From positions 62,001-126,000 of the forward strand of contig DDWJ01000001.1 in assembly GCA_002345505.1 (NCBI GenBank): a stretch of DNA of 64,000 nt, in the 5' to 3' direction. Made by a program: the position numbers and the translations under genes. The notes beneath the pieces are model-generated. The model saw only the letters and a list, made by a program, of their open reading frames with translations. It was not told the DNA's origin and ran no database searches. Origin of the DNA: Caryophanales bacterium UBA2289. Lineage in GTDB: Bacteria > Bacillota_I > Bacilli_A > Izemoplasmatales > Hujiaoplasmataceae. Shown piece by piece: positions 10,834 to 19,167 of this stretch (positions within the stretch are counted from its first letter, which is position 1; each line of letters begins with the position of its first letter).

Positions 10834-11482
10834 ATATATATTCCTTTATTTTCTGAGATGTATTCTTTACTGATTCTTTTTCAGTGTCAATTACCAATTT
10901 CCACTTACCTTCGATGATTAAAGATTCATAATATCGTATTCTATTTTCGCGAACAGATAATTCATCAAAATGTGGCTCGTTTTTATCAACAGACCTTTGA
11001 AAAGATACCTCCGGACTAACATATAAAAGGATTGACTTTCGTGGCTTTGGCGACAATAAGACTGCAATTTTCCATAAAATGCTTTTTGATAGATTAATGT
11101 TGCCAAGACTAATATTGAAGTCAACATAAGTATCCCAAAGGTATCGATCCGCTATGATAGTAATACCCAAAAATCTATAAAGTCTAAATGTAAAGGCATA
11201 TAATCTAATTAAATCTAACATTGCCAAAACATACCATAACTTTGACACTGATTTTTTATTAAACATTTCTTGTCTCTCGGTATTTCTTCCGGGTTTGGGG
11301 AGCTTCTTCCCAAAGAATAATCGAACTAATTTCTTCATGAATTCAAACAGCGAGGTATATCCGCCTCTACTCCAAATGATTTTGTACCTTGTTTTTTTAC
11401 TTATAAATTCTTTTTTTAATATATCTATTTGAGTTGATTTACCTGCAGAATCTATTCCACTAAATACTATTATTTGTTTCAT
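10823..11482 (-). CDS. Thymidylate-kinase-like P-loop kinase
   Basis: This 219-aa protein begins MKQIIVFSGIDSAGKSTQ, a Walker A of the thymidylate kinase superfamily, and has the DRY-like segment IIADRYLWDTYVD. The LID region and C-terminal part do not look like housekeeping Tmk, and the Arg/Lys-rich insert around residues 45-75 is unusual. Its place inside a polysaccharide operon, overlapping an APH-like kinase gene, argues for a role in glycan precursor modification instead of dTMP phosphorylation. AGAGGGG precedes the ATG. Confidence 0.65.
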   Translation of the reverse strand: MKQIIVFSGIDSAGKSTQIDILKKEFISKKTRYKIIWSRGGYTSLFEFMKKLVRLFFGKKLPKPGRNTERQEMFNKKSVSKLWYVLAMLDLIRLYAFTFRLYRFLGITIIADRYLWDTYVDFNISLGNINLSKSILWKIAVLLSPKPRKSILLYVSPEVSFQRSVDKNEPHFDELSVRENRIRYYESLIIEGKWKLVIDTEKESVKNTSQKIKEYIYGI

Positions 11483-12623
11483 CTATTACACCCCTCTGTT
11501 GTAAAATTGATTCCATGGTATTATAAAATGAATCAATGGAGAAATGTGCATCAAACAGTTCTTTTGCACCACTTATCATTTGAAGGTAACCATCAAATGT
11601 TAGAGAAGATATATGCAAAATTAATTCATTCAGTTTTTCTGCATTAAAATTAATCCCTGCATGATATGTTTCAATAAGATCGCAAGTATCGTATTTCACT
11701 GAATTTATTAATGGTAAACTGAATGATAAATAGTCTATTGATTTATAAGATAATCCAACCAATGTAGATTCCTTCACGGCATTATAACCAAAATGACATT
11801 GATTTAATATTTTACCTTTTGTCATTTCATCAAACACAATTCCATAATCCTGATAAAATATTTGCTTACTCGTTATTTTTTCTAAAACTTCACTTTTCAA
11901 TGGGCCATCGCCAATTATAATAAGTGATGCATTAAAGCTCTTAAGAGCTTCTAAAATAAAGACAAGAGAATCAAAATCATATGAATCTGAAAAGTTTCCT
12001 AAATAAGCTATTTTTAATTCCCTCTTGAAATCTTTTCGCATTTCAAGGGTTTCATCTAAATTGAAACTTATGTCAGTTGGTTTCGCAATGTACACCAAAT
12101 TATAATTGTTATTTATAGAGTTCACTTTTTCTATATATGCAGTGGTTTCTAATAACAGAATATTTGATTTACTAATAGCTATATCTCTCCATTTTTGCCA
12201 TATTTTGTATATTGGAGCAAATACACCTTTGTTATTATTTTGTGGCCAAATATCAATTATATCTACAATAATTATTTTTTTCCTATGAGCTGCAATTTTA
12301 GATGCAAAGTAAGATGACAGGTTGGGTGGAACTGCAACATATATTAAATCATACTCTTCACTTTTTATAAATTTCCTAATTTTGTATGCAAAAATCATAT
12401 GAGAAAAAATTCTTTTAAATGATAAAGTTTTAGAATAAGAAGGAACATTTAATTGTACTACATTAGATGAATCTATTTTTTCTTTTCTTTTAGTTGAATG
12501 ATTAAAATTAGTAGTAATAACTTTTACTTTAAAGCCTTTTTGCTCAAAATACAATTTCATATGATATGGTCTTGATGTATTATTTTCAAGGTAAAAAGCA
12601 GAAATCATAAGGATTTTTTTCAT
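11460..12623 (-). CDS. Glycosyltransferase, family 4-like
   Basis: This protein of about 387 aa has a GT-B layout: an N-terminal Rossmann-like domain (ILMISAFYLENNTSRPYH, DLIYVAVPPNLSS) and a C-terminal nucleotide-sugar domain (IAYLGNFSDSYDF, LIIIGDGPL, FGYNAVKESTLVGLSYKSIDYL). It resembles WbuB/WcaI-like transferases. An ATG at 12647 would extend it into the preceding gene. The ATG at 12623, 5 nt after that gene's stop, gives the usual MKKILMISAF start. Sugar and acceptor are unknown. Confidence 0.75.
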   Translation of the reverse strand: MKKILMISAFYLENNTSRPYHMKLYFEQKGFKVKVITTNFNHSTKRKEKIDSSNVVQLNVPSYSKTLSFKRIFSHMIFAYKIRKFIKSEEYDLIYVAVPPNLSSYFASKIAAHRKKIIIVDIIDIWPQNNNKGVFAPIYKIWQKWRDIAISKSNILLLETTAYIEKVNSINNNYNLVYIAKPTDISFNLDETLEMRKDFKRELKIAYLGNFSDSYDFDSLVFILEALKSFNASLIIIGDGPLKSEVLEKITSKQIFYQDYGIVFDEMTKGKILNQCHFGYNAVKESTLVGLSYKSIDYLSFSLPLINSVKYDTCDLIETYHAGINFNAEKLNELILHISSLTFDGYLQMISGAKELFDAHFSIDSFYNTMESILQQRGVIDETNNSI

Positions 12624-12627
12624 AATA

Positions 12628-13749
12628 TCAACTTTCAATCCCTTCAAAGAACTGGATATATTTTTTTATTGAATTATCCCAACTCATAATATTTGCGAAT
12701 TTGTAGCCTCTATCAATATATTCTTTTCTCAAACTCTCATCAATGCACATTCTATATATTTTCTCAGTCATTTCATCATAACTTTCGATTTTGGAATCTA
12801 TATAAACAAGATTATCTGAGTAAATCTCAACCAAGGCACTAGCTTTACAAATAACACAGGGAATTTTGTAACTCATGGCTTCTAGAGGAGTAATGCCAAA
12901 TGATTCCCATGAACTTGTATTCAAATATAATTTTGCATTAGAATAATATTTACCAATATCAGAATAGGCAATGTTGTCTAAAAATAAGATATTATTTGCT
13001 AAATTCATTTTACTTACTAAATCAAATAGCTTATTATCGGTGTTGTTTGATTTTTTTTTGCCAATTATAATTAGCTTTATATTCAAATTATATTTATGAA
13101 TTAATTTATCAAATAACTTTATCATTAGAACATAATTTTTATGTTCATATCTATCCCCTACCGTTAAAATATATTCATATTCTTGATTCAATTTTTCATA
13201 TTGCCTGTCGTCAACATTAACACCATGATATATTACGGCCGTTTTCTCGTCATTAATAGCGAATTTATATTTAATTTCTGCTAAAGACAGATATGAAACA
13301 AATATTATATAATTCGATAATTTAAAAGATCTTTTCCGAATATAATAATCGTAATTTTCTCTTAGACTTCTAGTAAAAATATTTTTGAAACTTGAAGTTT
13401 GAATAGTGGAGTGAACATTAGTAATAATTTTGCATCTAGAGTTCTTCCATCTAAACGGTATCGATTCTGATGGGATGAAAATAATATCAGGTTTAATTTG
13501 ATTAATCATTTTTTTAGCTGTGTAATTCTCATATAATAGTCGTTTAATAGGATTGTTAATAATTTCACTGCTAATATATTCAAATCTAACTCCTTGATTA
13601 ATAGATATATAATATTCTTTTCGTTCTTTAGGTAGAAAGCACACAATCTCATAATTTGAGAGTTTTGAGAATCGAGTCAAAAAATTGATTAAAAACGTCT
13701 CTGAACCGCCACCTCGATTGGAAATAGCAAAAATAACCAGTTTTTTCAT
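12628..13749 (-). CDS. Glycosyltransferase family 4
   Basis: This 373-aa GT-B enzyme shows LVIFAISNRGGGSETFLINF at the N terminus and a C-terminal donor site with ILTVGDRYEHKNY, NILFLDNIAYSDIGKYYS and SSWESFGITPLEAMSYKIPCVI, including the E-x7-E-type element of GT4. It has an ATGA overlap with the upstream gene. It probably adds one sugar of the repeat unit on the cytosolic face. Confidence 0.85.
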   Translation of the reverse strand: MKKLVIFAISNRGGGSETFLINFLTRFSKLSNYEIVCFLPKERKEYYISINQGVRFEYISSEIINNPIKRLLYENYTAKKMINQIKPDIIFIPSESIPFRWKNSRCKIITNVHSTIQTSSFKNIFTRSLRENYDYYIRKRSFKLSNYIIFVSYLSLAEIKYKFAINDEKTAVIYHGVNVDDRQYEKLNQEYEYILTVGDRYEHKNYVLMIKLFDKLIHKYNLNIKLIIIGKKKSNNTDNKLFDLVSKMNLANNILFLDNIAYSDIGKYYSNAKLYLNTSSWESFGITPLEAMSYKIPCVICKASALVEIYSDNLVYIDSKIESYDEMTEKIYRMCIDESLRKEYIDRGYKFANIMSWDNSIKKYIQFFEGIES

Positions 13750-14804
13750 AGTTTAACCCTGTTTAATTTAATTAGTCTCAAGCATGCATATTTAACTAAA
13801 TTCATACCTTCTGACATTGAGTCTATTTTCCATTGGTTTAAAATAGAAGTTTTATTAATGTAGGAGTTTGAACTAACATCCCATAAATATCTTATTATTT
13901 TTTTAGAATATTTTGACGTTTGTTTTGTAACAAATTGACTGCAGTCTTGAATTGGAGTGTTAAGAATTTCTTCTGCTAACTTAAGAGTAGTAAAAATTCT
14001 AATACTTTGTTTATCTTCTTCAGCCCAAGTGAATAGTCTTTTAAAATCTATATCTTTGGTATGTCTAATCAATCGATCCACATCCGCGTATAGCCTAATT
14101 CCAGGTGATGTATTATAATAGTGGCCAATAGAAACATGTAAAAGATTAAAATAAAGTAAAGCTTCATTTGAAAGAACTTTTATTCCATTATCTAAGACTT
14201 TAATATTCTCTTTGCGAAACTGCTCTAATCTATTATGTAGATTACTCATGTTCTTAACGTATCTTCTTGCGATAGGCTTCCATTCAAAGTTGACATAAAA
14301 ATCTTTGTTTTCAAGAAGTTTTTGTTTAGAAAATGTAGTCATTATGGAGTCTGGCACACCTCTTCGTATTTCTTTAACATAACCCAGTTCCAACATGCAT
14401 TTTTCGATTTCATAATAATCTTTAGGATTGGCAGATAAATCTATATCACCTGAAGAAAAGCATGCTAAACAAGCATTTATACTGAGTATTGTTCCAAAGT
14501 TTTCAAATAAAAAGATATTATGTAATCTGTCTGAAAATCTCTTAAAAATCCTTCTTGTTTCTTCCAAAATAATAAGGTTACGTTTTTCATAACTTTGATG
14601 AATTGTTGACCACTTTTTTTCATCATCATTTATAAGCATTAATACATGTGCTCCATATGGGATAATTTTGTTTTCAAATAAATATTCAAAAGTTTTATTA
14701 CTTTTTGTTTCTTCAAGCAAAAAAGTTTTATCATTTTTCATTTGAATTAACACTTCACTTGAATGCAACATGTAATAATTTATTCCTTTGTTAAACTTTT
14801 TCAT
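13746..14804 (-). CDS. Nucleotidyltransferase-family protein of polysaccharide loci
   Basis: This 352-aa protein has ACFSSGDIDLSANP near residue 110, a DxD core like that of the uncharacterised NTP_transf_5 nucleotidyltransferases often found in capsule clusters. The rest contains ADVDRLIRHTKDIDF, also typical of that family. No reaction has been firmly assigned to such proteins. It overlaps both neighbours by ATGA, and its ATG has GGGGAA upstream. With the two kinase-like genes at 9676 and 10823 it hints at non-sugar decoration of the glycan. Confidence 0.65.
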   Translation of the reverse strand: MKKFNKGINYYMLHSSEVLIQMKNDKTFLLEETKSNKTFEYLFENKIIPYGAHVLMLINDDEKKWSTIHQSYEKRNLIILEETRRIFKRFSDRLHNIFLFENFGTILSINACLACFSSGDIDLSANPKDYYEIEKCMLELGYVKEIRRGVPDSIMTTFSKQKLLENKDFYVNFEWKPIARRYVKNMSNLHNRLEQFRKENIKVLDNGIKVLSNEALLYFNLLHVSIGHYYNTSPGIRLYADVDRLIRHTKDIDFKRLFTWAEEDKQSIRIFTTLKLAEEILNTPIQDCSQFVTKQTSKYSKKIIRYLWDVSSNSYINKTSILNQWKIDSMSEGMNLVKYACLRLIKLNRVKL

Positions 14805-15379
14805 AAGTTCCCCTGTAAATCAGAAATGAGGCCTGCTTCCATTTCCAATAAATCCTTGCTTCGTTCTTTTATTTTTTTAACTGGAGTTCCGACGTAAACC
14901 CCCCATTCCTCCAATGATTTGGTTACTAAACTATTAGCACCGACTGAACTACCAAACCCAATTTCTAGATTCGGCAAAATTGTAGTGTTTGTGCCAATTA
15001 TCACGTGCTTTCGTAAAGTAACTTTTCCAGAATAAATTTTCTTATATTTATCAGGTACAGTTGGATTAGTCAATGAATTGCCAGAATAATCGTCAGTAGC
15101 GCTATAAATTGATACTCTAGAAGATAAACCGGAAAAATCTTCCATTTCGATTCCAGATGATCCCATTAAAATACAAAAAAATGCCAAATGTATGTACGAA
15201 CCTAGAACAATACCTTCTTTCCCAGCCACTAAGCAACAATAATCATCTATTCTAACATTCGAGCCTATTGTAATATTGTTCGCTCCATATATACTTGTTT
15301 TTCGGGAGATTTTTACATTATCACCAAACTTTTTAAAACCAATATTATTTAATTCTTCAACTGAATAGAATGAATCCAT
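14801..15379 (-). CDS. Hexapeptide-repeat acyltransferase (WbbJ/LbH-like)
   Basis: This 192-aa protein carries left-handed beta-helix repeats (ISRKTSIYGANNITIGSNVRIDDYCCL, then VTLRKHVIIGTNTTILPNLEIGFGSSVGANSLVTKSLEEW, quoted here only as landmarks in separate parts). It ends GVYVGTPVKKIKERS, the usual end of sugar O-acetyltransferases. It has GAGGT before the ATG and overlaps the next gene by 4 bp. It probably acetylates a sugar of the repeat unit. Confidence 0.8.
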   Translation of the reverse strand: MDSFYSVEELNNIGFKKFGDNVKISRKTSIYGANNITIGSNVRIDDYCCLVAGKEGIVLGSYIHLAFFCILMGSSGIEMEDFSGLSSRVSIYSATDDYSGNSLTNPTVPDKYKKIYSGKVTLRKHVIIGTNTTILPNLEIGFGSSVGANSLVTKSLEEWGVYVGTPVKKIKERSKDLLEMEAGLISDLQGNL

Positions 15380-15515
15380 ATCAATTACCTCTTTTCAACA
15401 GCTATTATCTTATACTTAAAATTTTTTTACATTTGAAACTAAATCGTATTGTTAGTAATTTTGAGTGCATAATAAACTAATCATAAAAATGAGTTTCAAA
15501 TTGAATTATGACAGT

Positions 15516-16142
15516 TTATCCACTTTGTTTCCCGGTAAAAGGTTCCATTGTAACATGAGTAGATGAAGAAACGCCTTCTCTTTTAAAAACCTTCAATACT
15601 GTTTTAATTATGATACCTACATCATGCCTAAAACTTATATTATTGACATATGCAATGTCAAACTTAAACTTTGCTTCCCAAGTTATAGCATTTCTTCCAT
15701 TAACTTGAGCATATCCAGATAAACCAGGTCTTACTTCATGTCTTTTTCTTTGTTCAACTGTATATAAATCTAAATATTCAACCAATAGTGGTCTAGGTCC
15801 TACAATACTCATATCCCCTTTAATAATGTTAATTAATCCAGGTAATTCATCAATGCTTGTAGATCTTAAGAACCTACCAAATTTAGTCAATCTCTCACTA
15901 TCAGGTAAAAGTTCTCCACTCTCATCTTTTTTATCAGTCATAGTTCTAAATTTATATAAAGTAAAAATCTTTTCATTTAATCCTGGTCTTTTCTGTTTGA
16001 AGATCACAGGATGACCTAACTTGATTCTAACTAATATTGCTATTGCTATCATTAATGGGCTTAATATAATCAACGCGAGAAATGAAACAAAGAAATCAAA
16101 TGGTCTCTTAAAAAATCTTTCATATATTCCTTTTTTGTGCAT
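15516..16142 (-). CDS. Undecaprenyl-phosphate sugar-1-phosphate transferase (monotopic PglC-like)
   Basis: This 208-aa protein has one N-terminal membrane segment (FFVSFLALIILSPLMIAIAI) and the compact phosphoglycosyl transferase domain with KQKRPGLNEKIF, LYKFRTMTD, STSIDELPGLINI, SIVGPRPLL and RPGLSGYAQVNGRN. It transfers a sugar-1-phosphate from a UDP-sugar to undecaprenyl phosphate and so starts repeat-unit assembly. The small size matches PglC, and the aminotransferase next door suggests a UDP-amino-sugar donor such as UDP-diNAc-bacillosamine-type. A 136-bp gap separates it from the acyltransferase. Confidence 0.92.
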   Translation of the reverse strand: MHKKGIYERFFKRPFDFFVSFLALIILSPLMIAIAILVRIKLGHPVIFKQKRPGLNEKIFTLYKFRTMTDKKDESGELLPDSERLTKFGRFLRSTSIDELPGLINIIKGDMSIVGPRPLLVEYLDLYTVEQRKRHEVRPGLSGYAQVNGRNAITWEAKFKFDIAYVNNISFRHDVGIIIKTVLKVFKREGVSSSTHVTMEPFTGKQSG

Positions 16143-16143
16143 A

Positions 16144-17253
16144 TTACCAAAGACCTCTAATTATTTTGATAATCTCATCAAGTTGACTTTCAGTTAACTT
16201 AGTATCACTAGGTATACATAATCCATTTTCAAAAATATACTCACTAATATTTGAACCAATATAATCATACTTACTAAAATAAGGTTGAATATGCATTGGT
16301 TTCCAGATTGGTCTAGATTCAATATTTTCTTTTTCTAACGCTTCAATTATATCTATAGGTCTAACTTTTCCTTTTAATAAAATACTAGTTAACCAACAAT
16401 TAGGATTGTTCCAATCATTGATTGGCATAAATTCAATATCTTTATTATCTTTTAAGTTTTCTTTATAATAATTATAAATATATTGCTTCTTCTCAACCCT
16501 TTTATCTAGCACTTTTAATTGTCCTCTACCAACACCTGCTACTACATTACTCATTCTATAATTAAAACCTAACTCAGAATGCTGATAGTGTCTTGCTTTA
16601 TCTCTTGATTGAGTGGACCAAAATCTTACTTTTTCGATTCTTTCTTGGTTATTAGATACTAACATACCTCCGCCAGAGGTCGTTATAATCTTATTGCCAT
16701 TAAAACTATAAACACCATAATCTCCAAAGGTTCCAGTATATTTACCTTTATATGTAGTTCCTAAACTTTCAGCTGCATCTTCTATTAAAGTGACATTATA
16801 TTTTTTGCACAATTCTACTATTTTATCCATATCCGCAGACAAACCATATAAATGTACTACTATTACAGCTTTGGCATTAGGATATTTAATTAAAGCTTCT
16901 TCCAAATATTTAGGACTCATATTCCAAGTCTCTAAATCGCTATCTATGAAAACAGGAATAGCCTTTTCATAGATAATTGGATTTGCAGTAGCTGAAAAAG
17001 TTAATGATTGACATAAAACTATATCACCTTCACCAACACCACAAGCTCTTAAAGCCATATGGATAGCTGCTGTACCTGAAACTAAAGCCGCTGCATGTCC
17101 TATTCCAACTTTTTCACATATTTCTTTTTCAAAGTTTGTAACATTAGGACCTAGCGGAGCTATCCAATTAGTATCAAAAGCTTCTTTAACATATTGTTGT
17201 TCATAACCTTCATCACTCATATGTGGTGATGATAAATAGATTTTTTCTTTCAT
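16144..17253 (-). CDS. DegT/DnrJ/EryC1 family PLP-dependent sugar aminotransferase
   Basis: This 369-aa enzyme has VSGTAAIHMAL, VIEDAAESLG-like LIEDAAESLGTTYKG, and the PLP-lysine segment YSFNGNKIITTSGGG. It would aminate a UDP-4-keto-hexose made by a dehydratase not encoded in the window. PglE-like enzymes that supply PglC-type transferases are the nearest match, which fits the downstream gene. GAGGAAA precedes the ATG. Confidence 0.9.
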   Translation of the reverse strand: MKEKIYLSSPHMSDEGYEQQYVKEAFDTNWIAPLGPNVTNFEKEICEKVGIGHAAALVSGTAAIHMALRACGVGEGDIVLCQSLTFSATANPIIYEKAIPVFIDSDLETWNMSPKYLEEALIKYPNAKAVIVVHLYGLSADMDKIVELCKKYNVTLIEDAAESLGTTYKGKYTGTFGDYGVYSFNGNKIITTSGGGMLVSNNQERIEKVRFWSTQSRDKARHYQHSELGFNYRMSNVVAGVGRGQLKVLDKRVEKKQYIYNYYKENLKDNKDIEFMPINDWNNPNCWLTSILLKGKVRPIDIIEALEKENIESRPIWKPMHIQPYFSKYDYIGSNISEYIFENGLCIPSDTKLTESQLDEIIKIIRGLW

Positions 17254-17268
17254 CTTTTTTCCTCTAGT

Positions 17269-17892
17269 CTATATACTAAAAAACCTTAATACCTTACTCT
17301 TATTATAACCTATTCTAATTAACTTCTCATATATCTCTTTACTATTAGTATAACTAGCTATCAATATACCATCATGTTTGATATTCTTAATATCTTCACT
17401 ACCAACAATCTTAGTATTAACTAAATACTTTCCTTGCTTATTTATATCATCGTCCACAATACCCATAACCCTTAAAGGTATCTCATGATCAGTATAAATA
17501 ACATTTAATAATATCTCCGCTACTTCTCCTGCACCATAAAGTAAAATGTTCTTAAATCCTTTATCAATAATCTGATTTAAGAACATTACAATATTTTCTT
17601 TAGCTGAATTAAATACTTTTTGAGAAGCATTCAAATAAGAAATATTTAACAATTTCTTTCTTTCAATTCCTTTAGGAGTTATATAATACTCAACATTTTT
17701 AACAGTTTTATATTTTCTATTAATAAATCCTTTTGTTTCTATCTCTTCAACATATGAATTTATCATAGATAAAGCAACACCAAGGGTGCTGCTCATATCT
17801 CTTTGAGTAATATTAGAATTCTTCTCGATCATATCCAAAAGCATGAATTCCTTATATAAAGGAGTTAGTTTAAAGAAACCATTATCAGTCAT
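17269..17892 (-). CDS. Winged-helix regulator fused to a Rossmann-like sugar-locus domain
   Basis: This 207-aa protein has an N-terminal winged helix (residues about 10-75: YKEFMLLDMIEKN, ITQRDMSSTLGVALSMINSYVEEIE, YYITPKGIERK). The C-terminal half has an NAD/CoA-binding-like motif, NILLYGAGEVAEILL, and GIVDDD, as in PglD-N-type domains. It is the first gene of the polysaccharide operon, and dyads lie in its promoter, so autoregulation of the locus is likely. Whether the C-terminal domain senses a nucleotide-sugar is unknown. GAGG precedes the ATG. Confidence 0.75.
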   Translation of the reverse strand: MTDNGFFKLTPLYKEFMLLDMIEKNSNITQRDMSSTLGVALSMINSYVEEIETKGFINRKYKTVKNVEYYITPKGIERKKLLNISYLNASQKVFNSAKENIVMFLNQIIDKGFKNILLYGAGEVAEILLNVIYTDHEIPLRVMGIVDDDINKQGKYLVNTKIVGSEDIKNIKHDGILIASYTNSKEIYEKLIRIGYNKSKVLRFFSI

Positions 17893-18138
17893 TGATTGTC
17901 CTCTTTAAAGTAATTATATTTTGTTCGTTCTTCGAACAAATATATTATTACATACTTTGTATGTTATTTCAAGTAGTTTGGAATCTTTTCTTCGACAAGC
18001 ATATTAATTGTTTGTTGATACTTTTTTCAACTCCTTTGTTAGCACCATAGATTAAACCGCTAACATAAATCCCAATAAAAAGTATAGTAAACTTCAACAA
18101 AAAAGAAAATATATTATTTTTCCTAATTACAAATAATG
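17893..18138 (-). promoter_or_regulatory. Promoter and putative operator of the polysaccharide operon
   Basis: Two perfect dyads lie upstream of the winged-helix gene: TTTGTTCG/CGAACAAA (17920-17927 and 17933-17940, 5-nt centre) and ACATAC/GTATGT (17950-17955 and 17959-17964, 3-nt centre). On the minus strand TATAAT occupies 17914-17919, and TTGAAA followed by 16 nt and TAATAA offers another promoter. Both reading options place a dyad across the promoter. The rest of the gap (about 17975-18138) holds an open minus-strand frame without an ATG and no other feature I can support. Confidence 0.55.
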
Positions 18139-18933
18139 TTAGTTTGTTAAAAGTGCTTTACTATACAATGGGTTCCTTATTTTCATATTATCGTTTTCAA
18201 TATCAAAATCAAGTCTACTAAGGTCTATAATGAACTTTTTATATACTATACCTTCTTTATTTTTTGGTATTATCTCATTCAATTCTTTAAGTAAAGACTG
18301 CTTATGAAAAGAAGGTAGATACTGATATATAATCTTAACTTTATTCATTACAACCTCATTTAAAATCTTTTTTGGATTGTTTTTATCAATTATTATGAAA
18401 ACACTATGAATGATATTGTTTCTATATTTATTGAGCTTATCAATATTTCTAATATGATCTAAATACTCAAAACCAGGGTAATGGTACTCACTCCTAATAA
18501 CTGGGTTACAACATATAGCTCTGAACACTCCAAAGCTTTCATCAAAATAATCATAAAAATTGGATTTAATTCCATTTTTAGTTAATTCAATGTTTTCCAC
18601 GTACATCTCTCCACGTTTCACTTGATTTTGATGAAAGTTTCTTTTACTTGCACCTTTTTTGAAATTATAATTTTTTGCAAAATTTGCGATTAAGGATTCT
18701 TCCCAAATAACAACATAGTTAGTTATTATCTTCCATAATCTACGATTATATTCGTAAAGTTCAAAAAAGTCATTGTAATTGATGGTGTTAGAGTTACTGT
18801 GAAAAGATATACTTTCACATAATCTTCGTATGAAATATTCTCCATAAAAATCATATAACTCATCAAATTGTTTCATGTCTTCTTCAGTTTGAAAATTGAT
18901 ATGGATAGAATCGGTTAATTCTTTAGTTAACAT
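18139..18933 (-). CDS. HEPN-motif protein, Abi-like, possible RNase toxin
   Basis: This 264-aa protein is largely helical. At residues 171-176 it has RNNIIH, an R-N-x3-H (Rx4H) motif of HEPN ribonuclease folds, preceded by a helical segment (DHIRNIDKLNKY) as in Abi_2/AbiD-F proteins. HEPN proteins of this type cleave RNA in abortive infection or toxin-antitoxin systems. AGGAGG lies 7 nt before the ATG. It is the third gene of a tight cassette with the genes at 18955 and 19160, neither a recognised antitoxin. Activity is inferred from the motif only. Confidence 0.6.
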   Translation of the reverse strand: MLTKELTDSIHINFQTEEDMKQFDELYDFYGEYFIRRLCESISFHSNSNTINYNDFFELYEYNRRLWKIITNYVVIWEESLIANFAKNYNFKKGASKRNFHQNQVKRGEMYVENIELTKNGIKSNFYDYFDESFGVFRAICCNPVIRSEYHYPGFEYLDHIRNIDKLNKYRNNIIHSVFIIIDKNNPKKILNEVVMNKVKIIYQYLPSFHKQSLLKELNEIIPKNKEGIVYKKFIIDLSRLDFDIENDNMKIRNPLYSKALLTN

Positions 18934-18954
18934 AATTTATCCTCCTTTGTTTGA

Positions 18955-19167
18955 TTAGTCTTTATTTGTCTTTTGTTTCTCAGTATTTTCTTGATCTTTT
19001 TGATATGCTTCACTATTAGGATTCTTTACTATACTTCTCATATCATTTGGCGTATATCCTGATGTTTGAACTCTATGATTTTCTGCTGCTGCTCTGAAAT
19101 GTGAACTAGTAGGATTCTTTGCCATTGAACGCATATCATTAGAACTATATCCTCCTCTTTTACCCAT
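18955..19167 (-). CDS. Small two-repeat protein (NDMRS...KNPxS motif)
   Basis: This 70-aa hydrophilic protein consists of two tandem units of about 29 residues: GGYSSNDMRSMAKNPTS... and SGYTPNDMRSIVKNPNS..., followed by a charged tail. The Asn-Asp-x-Arg-Ser...Asn-Pro core resembles short repeats (NNRSNQxNPNNxxY-like) seen in small bacterial proteins of unknown function. The start has AAAGGAGGT and overlaps the preceding gene by 8 bp, so it is a genuine translated gene. Its place next to a HEPN gene makes an antitoxin or adaptor role possible, but this is speculation. Confidence 0.65.
   Translation of the reverse strand: MGKRGGYSSNDMRSMAKNPTSSHFRAAAENHRVQTSGYTPNDMRSIVKNPNSEAYQKDQENTEKQKTNKD

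Noticed and set aside
17965..18138. Minus-strand open frame with a hydrophobic stretch after the HEPN gene
   Set aside because: No ATG, GTG or TTG with a Shine-Dalgarno; it may be a decayed end, but nothing supports translation.
18961..19100. Third copy of the 22-bp box near 19050 (GGCGTATAT)
   Set aside because: Only nine bases match, inside the coding sequence of the repeat protein.
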